This document shows, one piece after another, positions 56,596-64,000 of a stretch of DNA of 64,000 bases. Source of the stretch: Mesostigma viride (taxonomy: Eukaryota > Streptophyta > Mesostigmatophyceae > Mesostigmatales > Mesostigmataceae); NCBI GenBank assembly GCA_009746045.1, contig RPFO01001436.1, positions 41,802-105,801 on the forward strand, written 5' to 3'. The notes beneath the pieces were generated by a model, which saw nothing but the letters and a program-made list of their open reading frames with translations, searched no databases and had not been told where the DNA came from. Both the position numbers and the translations under genes were made by a program. Within the stretch, counting starts at the first letter, position 1, and each line of letters starts with the position of its first letter.

Positions 56596-57507
56596 TCATC
56601 ATATGATCATCAGCTCATCATATGATTGATGAGCTGATTGATGAAGCGTTGCTAGGTTGCCTGATTTACAGATTGCTTTGAATCGAATTCAATTCCAGGT
56701 GTGTTTATTAACGCAGTAGATTTGTTTGCATAGGAAAGAATTCTGTCCATTACTAGATGCTTAGGGAAATTTCGGGCCGGGTCAGTAATATTGTATCAAC
56801 ATTTAACAACGTTAATGGTTTAGTCCGATAGTCAACTAGCAAAGTTAGCGACCTGGGGGTTGGAAGTTTTTGGGTGAAGGGATGGCGCCGGAAGGAATAC
56901 TGGGAAAACTTAAATCTGGGGGGATCGCAGCTTTTTAAAGGCCGAAACAGACACGGCCAAAGCGCCTGCGCCTGGTCCGCGTGCCATTGTTGGCGTAGGC
57001 CAGGCAGCAGACGCGCTGAAACGCAGCAATTATTCCCATACATCCCTGGGCTTAGGGGGAAAATGTTCAAGTGAGGCCCAAGGCCCAAGCTTTCCTAGAC
57101 CTAGGTTGTTTTAATCCCAGCTCCTCAGCTAGGAAAACGAAGTTCAAGTGAGGCCCAAGCCTTCCTAGACCTACGTTGTGTTTCTGCCAGTTTCCTAGTA
57201 GCTAGGTTTGTAGCTTGTTCTAAGAGGAGAATAATCATAAATTGCCATGCCACTAGCTGGGTCATCGCTAGTGTTCACGAGCTCAATCAGCTCATCAATA
57301 AAGTTTTTTTAAAAAAAGTTCAATAAGTTTGATGTGTGTGTGCCGTTCTCGGCTGTGGCAATGTGGATTAATTAATTAATTAAGTAGCTTCCATCATCAT
57401 TCCGTCATCATTCCGTCATCGCGACTAGGAGAAGTGCACCACCCTTATGCTGGCATCTGCCACCCCTATAGTGACCCTATAGTGACCGCGGCCTAGGATG
57501 GGTCTCA

Positions 57508-57538
57508 CCCTAAGCCCTAAACCCTAAAACCCTAAACC
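57508..57538 (+). repeat. Interstitial telomere-like repeat
   Basis: CCCTAAG, CCCTAAA, CCCTAAAA and CCCTAAA in a row. This mixes the plant-type (TTTAGGG) and Chlamydomonas-type (TTTTAGGG) units on the complementary strand. Confidence 0.75.
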
Positions 57539-57650
57539 ACTTGCAAAAACAGAAGTGCCCCTGCCACCACTGCTCACCAGGTTGTGAGATTTAGGCTGGC
57601 ATCTGTCACCACCCCGGCAGTTGTGATGGTGTGTTGGGGGTGTGACAAGG

Positions 57651-58026
57651 ATGGCGAAAAATTGCACGTACTTACTCTTATATAAAGAACGCCCAATTTT
57701 TCGCCACCCTGCCACCCCTTGGCGCGGGTCATAGGAGGTGTTTGTCAAGGTGTGAGAGTGATGGCGAAAAATTGCACGTACTTACTCTTATATAAAGAAC
57801 GCCCAATTTTTCGCCACCCTGCCACCCCTTGGCGCGGGGTATAGGAGGTGTTTGTCAAGGTGTGAGAGTGATGGCGAAAAATTGCACGTACTTACTCTTA
57901 AGAAAAGAACGCCCAATTTTTCGCCACCTTCCCCCACTGGCCGGCGCTGAGGTGGCGTGGGTTGTTGGATGTGGCGAAAAATTGCACGTACTTACTCTTA
58001 AGAAAAGACCGCCCAATTTTTCGCCA
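57651..58026 (+). repeat. 110-bp tandem repeat with conserved hairpin, four units
   Basis: Units start near 57651, 57761, 57871 and 57971 (the last is diverged between hairpins). Each contains GGCGAAAAATTG, then about 33 bases (GCACGTACTTACTCTTA), then CAATTTTTCGCC, a perfect 12-bp inverted repeat. The loop differs (TATATAAAGAACG in units 1-2, AGAAAAGAACG or AGAAAAGACCG in units 3-4), while the stem is unchanged. Confidence 0.85.
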
Positions 58027-58689
58027 TGTCCTCGCAGGGTGAGGGAGCCGGCGAGGGCCGCGCGGCGGGGTGTGACCCGAACCGGATGGGCCTCCGATTT
58101 GCATGGGAAGCAGTTGTCGCTGGCAACGATGACTACATGCATGGCAGAAACGCGTTCCATTAAAAATATTTATTACTTATCCGCTCCCTGCAGGAAAGGA
58201 GCGATTTCATCCATCGACAGGCCAGACAACGACGTGATCGAATAATCCTTCTCATCGCCCCACCACGAGGCCCATGCCACTGAGGTTAAATAACCTATCA
58301 AAGAAACGCGTGCATGTCCGCGCTTCGAAATTTCCAATAACGACACACGACACGGCTGTTGCCCTTCGCCCCTTTGGCAGAAATTCCCAGAGTCGGGCTT
58401 AACAACCTGTGACGCCCGCTACAGCTGGTGGCAAAAGACAAACTACCAGCCTCGCCCCTGCTCGCCGCTTGGTTAATCCAAATGTTGAGCGCATGGAACC
58501 ACGGCCCTTGTCGGAAAATTTATCGCTATCATATTTTATTCCCTAGTGCAATCGTCTTCGTCCGCGTCAACTTCAATTGTGAGATTGGAACGGATCAGCC
58601 GTCAGTGATGAAGTCGATAAGGCGCTCCTTCTAGTACTGAGCGTAATGGCCAGCAGACTGTGCTAAGTCCAAAACGAGAGATAACGCCT

Positions 58690-61600
58690 TCAAATCAGAG
58701 ACAAGGACGAGAGAGAGCAACAGATGTCTCTGAAATGCTCCTTGGTATTCCTAGGGGCGCCGTCAACTTCGAATATTGCCGGCGGAATTGGCCCCAGCGA
58801 GAGGGCCTTCCTGCCTCGTTGGTCCAGGAAATTTGAGGGAGGCTCGTCGTCGAGGAGGATATCATACGGAATGCATGTAACACCGGTGAACCAGTGGTCG
58901 TACACCGGCCTTCAGACGCATTTCGTACGGTGAAGAGTGGAAACCGTGCCGGCCGATTCTCCCCTCTAGATCCTTGTACTCCTCCTCCGCTCAGATAAGC
59001 ACCACCATTCCCTGTCCTTGTCTGGATCTTCTAGTACGGAAGCGGAAGGGGCGTCGATGTCCCCCAACTCCTCCCACTGCCGACACCTCCACGCCGTATC
59101 CCTCCGTGCAGTAATCTTGGATGAGATTTCCCTCTGTAGTGGGACTTCGACAACCTCGCCTGCGCGAGATTCTTTGCTGGTTCCGGCAGAAGGACGACTT
59201 GGGCAAATTTCTGTCATAGATACGCGACTGTCACGCGCTCCAGTCGCAGACTACGTCGGCGTTGTCGAACCAGCAGCTGGATGAGCGCAGGTCCCCGGAT
59301 CATGTTCTCGACGATCGTACCGTAGTCCGTTGGAGGCCGTTCAAGAAGCGAGAGTCGTTGACTCGAATAGAGAATGACCATCTCTCCCTTAGACTAATGT
59401 GGCGCACCATCGCGCATACATCCACCTGAAAATTGCTGGAGGTTTGTCGTGTAAGTCTCCGCGTAGTAGTCCCCTGTTATGAGAGTCCACCAGTGCTTGT
59501 CCGAACTGTGCTCCGTGTGCTGATTCCAATCTCGTGAATTCGTGGGGGCCTGCAAGATCAAAAAGTCCAATCAGCCACGCAGGCATTCGCGCCAACCTCC
59601 AAATCCTCCTTGCTTCGTCAGATTAAGTGTAAAGAGACGCCCGTATTCTTGCGCTTGTCGATGAAGGGTTTGAGTGCCTCAATACGCCATGGCGGCCTCT
59701 TTTTTGCAGACATTGGGCAGAAAATCCTCTCTCGCGGCCCTCTATCCTCTCTCGGCGGAACACTCAGCGACAAACGCGCCACGCAGACCTTTCGCCAAGT
59801 TCTGTCTTGAGGTCAGTCCACCCATCGCAGAGTCCTGTTGGTAGGGCGCCTGAAGGTGTTGCAATCCCCTCCATAGTGTCCGCCGCGCGATAGGCCGCAT
59901 GAAATCGTAGACCTTTCGAGTAACAGTAGCGTCTAGCGCAGATCACGTACCTGTTGGACGTTTCGATGAGCTGACTGAATTTTCTCAACACACTCTCGCG
60001 ACGGTTCTCCAACGTAGCGCTGTGAAAGGCATGAGGGTGTTTGTATATTTCGTCCCAGGATGAGGAGTCCGAAACGTTTGGTCCGTGAGGCGCTAAGATG
60101 CTTTTCAGGACTATCAACACCCTGTCGTCAAAATCATCCCTTTGAGCCGCTGAGATAGTGACGAAAAATTTGGGTCACTGTATCAGGAGATTGACCGCGT
60201 TGCCTTCCATACAATTGTCCTCCCTGACCAAGCCACTACCGCCCAGAGACTTGTAGGTTGCGATCACCTCCTTTGATAGGCTTATGTTGCAACGATGCAG
60301 CACACGCGAATATACTGGATCCCTCCTCACGCCTCGTTGACGAGTCACGAATCCTCTCAGATTTTACCTTGTCACCGCACGTTTGGACTGGAGCCGAGAA
60401 GGTGCTCTTATGCGGTCCCCTCCAAATAGCGCTACCCAGCTGATGATTGATTTTTTCTGACGAATAACGTGTGAGTGAACGGCACTTCGGTCCAGATCCC
60501 GGTTGCTGCATTCACGGGAGTGCGATCTGTCTTGGCGAGCGTGCTGCGCGATTTCCCTGTAGCAGTCATAAAAAACTTGTCCTTGACAGGGTATTGGAGC
60601 GTGAATGGGCCCTTCTCTCGTGCAACTTGTTTGCATAGAGGCAGATGTGATGTCGCATTGCTGGTACTTCACCCTCACGAGCTTGAACGTTGGGAGACAA
60701 CTCATGAGCCCGCACTCGAGATAGTCACAGCTCCGGAGCCCAACCTTCTCCAATCGCCGCGAAGAATTGCAGAAAGTCATATGTCCTTGCCGCCGCTTCA
60801 CCTGTGCACACGCGACGTCCGGAACTCCTCTCCTCTTCAACGATCCGCCAGTCCGGCGGCGCAGGGGCTAGAACCAAGTACCGGGAGTCAGTGGACAGCC
60901 GTTTAACGAGGCGGACCGAGGACGGTCGGTCCTGTTGCAGTGAGTCGAGGAATGGATACGAGAATGGTCGAGGGAAGTCACGACTGGAGACTGAAGACCT
61001 TGTCACATGTCAGCATATATATATTTACCCAGGAGGGGGATCCCCTGAAGTTTATGAGTGCATCTCGAGACGCATCGGAAAAGAACGTCCTCTCCTGTAG
61101 AGCGCTTCGTCTATCACCGAGAGCCGGTCCATTTTCACCGAAAAGTCAGCTGGGTGGCTGCGCAGATCTCGTCGAATGTGCTCTTGAACCGTTCACTTTG
61201 AACTGTCAGCAGCTCGTGCGTCCGTCTCTAGTAACGGGAGATGACAGTCGAAAGAAGCAGCTTGATGAAATCAGGTGAGGCCAGCTGTACCAACACTCTC
61301 GCGTCCAGGTCGCGCAAGAAACGAGATCCGCGCACCCGACGAGTGGAAATAGACGACTTGAACAAATTCCTTCTTCATCGAGACGCCGTGCTGACCTCGT
61401 AAGCGTGAAAGTCCTTGGTTGCGATTTCAGGACGACGCGGCAGTAACTCTCGTGAACACGGCGAAAGTGTCCCGGGTAATCGATGTTCGCCAGAACGCTC
61501 GTCATCTGGGTCGACCTTGTCGGTCAATGATCGACGTAGCGCCACCGACGGGTCGTCGGTTTGATGACTTCGTCGAGCGAGCGGGCGAAACGGGATAGCA

Positions 61601-61870
61601 GCACAGCTCGCATAGAATCCGCGAAAAAGTCTGGCGAGGTTGCCCATATTATCGCGTACTTCGTTGGCGTCCTTCGTGTTGAATGCCACGCGCGCAAAAT
61701 GAAGCGATGGTCCAGGACACTCCCAAGCCTCATTTGTGGGAGCCTTCTTGTAGCGCCACTTGCGGACGACCCTTGTCTTATGGTCTCATGGGTGGCCCTC
61801 GGGTGGTTGGGTGGAGTAGAGCCAGCCCCACGGAATGTCAACCCTTTATCTCCCACGGTGCTTTCCTAGA
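58690..61870 (-). pseudogene. Unidentified multi-exon or decayed coding region
   Basis: The minus strand holds protein-like stretches rich in Trp, Tyr and Phe, in frames that change every 50-120 codons. Segments lie at about 59400-59560, 59955-60160 (DDRVLIVLKSILAP, SSSWDEIYKHPHAF), 60166-60310 (NISLSKEVIATYKSLGGSGL), 60440-60660 (KGPFTLQYPVKDKFFMTATG), 60730-61000 and 61380-61780. Some breaks coincide with good splice-like sequences (TTTTTGATCTTGCAG at about 59550, TCGTCACTATCTCAG at about 60152). One join is an in-frame TGA (60175-60177). I do not recognise the family. It is either a gene with many introns or a frameshifted pseudogene. Confidence 0.3.
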
Positions 61871-61961
61871 GGTTCGACTCTGGGTGACGACACGGACTTC
61901 GGTTCAGCGACATGATAAGTATATTTACTTGTTTAGAAAAAAAAAAATTCAGATTATAAAA

Positions 61962-62096
61962 ATGCGAAAACCCGAACCTCGACCCTCGATGAAAAATATT
62001 CCCCGATGGAACCTTTATAATTCCCTGTATAATGCAATCGGTTTAGAAACCTTTTTCGATACATTCATGAAAATTCCCACGGGAAACATAATCTAA
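61962..62096 (+). CDS. Small ORF, 44 aa, unrecognised
   Basis: ATG to TAA in an AT-rich stretch. It reads NIPRWNLYNSLYNAIGLETF and ends FDTFMKIPTGNII, which is hydrophobic-aromatic and protein-like. It ends tail-to-tail against the ORF on the minus strand at 62093. It may be an exon rather than a gene. Confidence 0.25.
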   Translation: MRKPEPRPSMKNIPRWNLYNSLYNAIGLETFFDTFMKIPTGNII

Positions 62097-62329
62097 CTTT
62101 CTTCCTCGGCCTCAAAAGCCGCACACCGTCGCCAGTCTCGCCACCACTGCCTTCGTAACGGCTCCTGTTCAGTACGGTCATGGCCCATCATGTCGCGCCC
62201 ATTTACGTTTCTTAAATGATATGCCCCCTTCAGGAAATACGAGTGATGTATCTTTGTCGCGTGGCGTCGATGGCCAGCAATGGCAGTAAATATGCCGGTT
62301 GTACGGCGACGAAGAGTAGATAGTATCAT
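62093..62329 (-). CDS. Small ORF, 78 aa, possible mitochondrial protein
   Basis: ATG to TAG. The first 25 residues are basic with no acidic residue (MILSTLRRRTTGIFTAIAGH), like a mitochondrial targeting peptide. The C terminus is charged and Trp-rich (RQWWRDWRRCAAFEAEEES). I know no homologue. It may be a complete small gene. Confidence 0.3.
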   Translation of the reverse strand: MILSTLRRRTTGIFTAIAGHRRHATKIHHSYFLKGAYHLRNVNGRDMMGHDRTEQEPLRRQWWRDWRRCAAFEAEEES

Positions 62330-64000
62330 GCTGCGTTAGATATCGGCATATGTAGCGCTATCTGATTTCGAATTAACGAGGAATTTCTGTCCAACCTTAG
62401 CACCGGGCATCTACACCCGTCGAGATGAGCTTTCCGTTACTTCTTCGGGATGACGACGCAAGAGAAAACATGGGTATTTGCCTGCGTTTTGAAATCTGGA
62501 TGTAGAATCTCTCTCAAGAAGTTTCGGGGTGCGATATGTAGCGCTCTCCGGGTGCGGTGTCTCCTACGAGACGTCACACACAGCACACCGAACACACCAA
62601 CACACTGGAGCGCATACTGGGATTCGTTCATCGAGTCGCGTAAACGCGTCGGTGGGGTCAGAGCTCACCCGAGAGATTGAGGAGGACGCCCACGAGTGAG
62701 AGCCGAAGGTATCCGTGCAGGCGTTCAGGATGGCGCCTGTCAGGGAATACAAAGTCGAGGGCTATTTCGGTGACTCTGAGAGAGCTACATAGGCTGTATC
62801 GGTTATTGGAATTGGCGAGGTCTGCTGTCGGTCCGTTAAGATACAGTCACACAAGCGGCTGTGGTCTCTCCTAAGACAGTCCAGCGAAAGTTGTCGATGT
62901 CAGTGGTATCACCATAAATCAAGTGCGCTGAGCTCGAGGCAGCTAAATGTACCCCCGCGCCGTGAACGTGACTTGGGGAGCCTCTTCTCGGGCGGCATCA
63001 ATTCCGTTCACGCCGTTGATGCCGAGGAGCTCTTCTCATTCTCCCTCCAAGGCGTCGTCTTCCGAGTGCTGGTTCCTTGCGCTTGGGTTCTGCAATGTCT
63101 CGTGCACCAGCGCGAAGAACACGAGCCTGGTGTCCGGCAAAGGCAATCACGGAACTCCGTTGAACTGCGAGCACCCCAGTTCGTCGGAGCAGACCCGCAT
63201 CCTGCCAATGTAATCCCCAAACGGTCTGCAGTCGCGTCCCGGCTCCTCTCGAATGGCCCTGCCACGCTCGTGCTTGCTCTGAGTCGCGCTTCCGCTGCGG
63301 CGACGCGCCTCTGGTGCGAAGGTCCAGCTACCAGAACGCCCTGCTCCACGCTCCGCGTGGCGATTCCTCGTGTGCGGTGGCTCCGGCGAGGGTGGAGAGG
63401 TCGCCTGCCCAAGCCGATTTTTTCCGCACACTCGGGTTATTCTGCATCCATCGATTCACTGGGATTCCAGACGCCCCTTCTTACCTTGCTTTTCGCCAGA
63501 TGGCGTTCGTCTGGTCCGCGGCGAATTGCCTCGCCTCTTTCGCCTGGGCCCGTCCGCCATTGCTCGCGACGCTCCTGCTATCGGTCACGTCATCTGATGA
63601 CTGAACCATGAGAGCAAATTTTTTGGCTCGAGGCTTTTTAATCCCTCGGGGTGGATCCTTGGGGCCCTCCAGGGCCGTTTCGTTCGTGTCCGTTTTCCCG
63701 TTTTTTGGAGGTGAGCGCCACGTGGAACGCTCGATCGCCCACCAAGGCGAGGATGGCCATGGCGGATTTCGGGGCTCATGTCGTGACAGGTGGACGGGAA
63801 TCGTGTCGGGTGGCCTGCTTCTTGAAGATCCTGATGATCACTTCTATGAGTTTTTTCTGCCCAGTCGGAGACCGAACTAAAATCGGAGGAGTGCTTGGGT
63901 GTCCAACACGTAGCTCGCCTTCTTTCGGCGCCTGCGTATCGTTTGGATGGACGGAATATCCATAGTAAATCATCGTTTCAGGCAGAAAATATTTATCGAC
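62330..64000. other. Unassigned end of window
   Basis: No gene that I can support. Minus-strand stretches such as 62560-62750 and 63776-63973 (LRVGHPSTPPILVRSPTGQK) look protein-like but are broken by stops or frame changes. The base composition is balanced, without the minisatellites and G or C runs seen before 34 kb. Confidence 0.3.

Larger units (their letters stand above)
56596..58250. other. Right flank of the Penelope array
   Basis: No convincing gene. It starts with overlapping palindromes (ATCATATGAT twice, TGATGA repeats, 56596-56645). It then has an AT-rich stretch with TTAATTAATTAATTAA (57367-57382), telomere-like repeats, and a 110-bp tandem repeat (annotated separately). Confidence 0.5.

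Noticed and set aside
56753-57088. 111-codon minus-strand ORF right of the Penelope array
   Set aside because: No family resemblance, average residue use for random sequence, no splice or start context.
61855-61915. tRNA-like T-arm around GGTTCGACTC
   Set aside because: No matching D arm, anticodon arm or acceptor stem upstream.

Overview
The window looks like nuclear DNA of a green alga (Chlorophyta). GC-rich coding exons alternate with long GT-AG introns full of minisatellites. The genes include a land-plant/green-alga type complex I ferredoxin. The dominant retroelement is a Penelope-like element with an N-terminal GIY-YIG domain and a CxC motif, which is the Chlamys type known from green algae. 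A TGTAA motif follows one gene closely, as chlorophyte polyadenylation signals do. I could not place the species.

Layout. (1) 1-2092: 3' part of a plus-strand ankyrin-repeat gene. (2) 3.3-14.4 kb: nested transposon debris. It holds a decayed Penelope 3' end with a 180-bp insertion, a fold-back element rich in GAATA, several 5'-truncated LINE tails (two sets arranged as tail-to-tail inverted pairs), a piggyBac element with TTAA ends and an internally deleted transposase, and a hAT element with an 8-bp target duplication. (3) 15.7-28.8 kb: a complete 13-exon minus-strand gene for a TTC5/STRAP homologue (436 aa), reconstructed exon by exon with every phase consistent. (4) 29.4-33.0 kb: a divergently transcribed five-exon gene for a complex I ferredoxin (C1-FDX-like, 152 aa), sharing a 606-bp intergenic region with TTC5. 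(5) 34.5-36.5 kb: a LINE with intact ORF1 and a collapsed ORF2. (6) 36.7-56.6 kb: a head-to-tail array of a 4552-bp Chlamys-type Penelope element on the minus strand, three full units plus a 5'-truncated fourth. The first unit is split by a 3.4-kb TIR transposon. (7) 56.6-58.3 kb: telomere-like repeats and a 110-bp hairpin tandem repeat. (8) 58.3-64 kb: sequence of different character, with protein-like stretches in changing frames that I could not identify.

The most unusual signal is in the host genes. Many exon edges in the TTC5 and C1-FDX genes are duplicated, once or several times, into the adjoining intron together with their splice sites. Donor edges are copied downstream and acceptor edges upstream, and most copies keep a canonical GT or AG. 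The introns are therefore seeded with decoy splice sites made from the gene's own exon ends. The second strong signal is the nearly identical Penelope array, whose junctions fix the element's ends and whose first unit dates a later DNA-transposon insertion.
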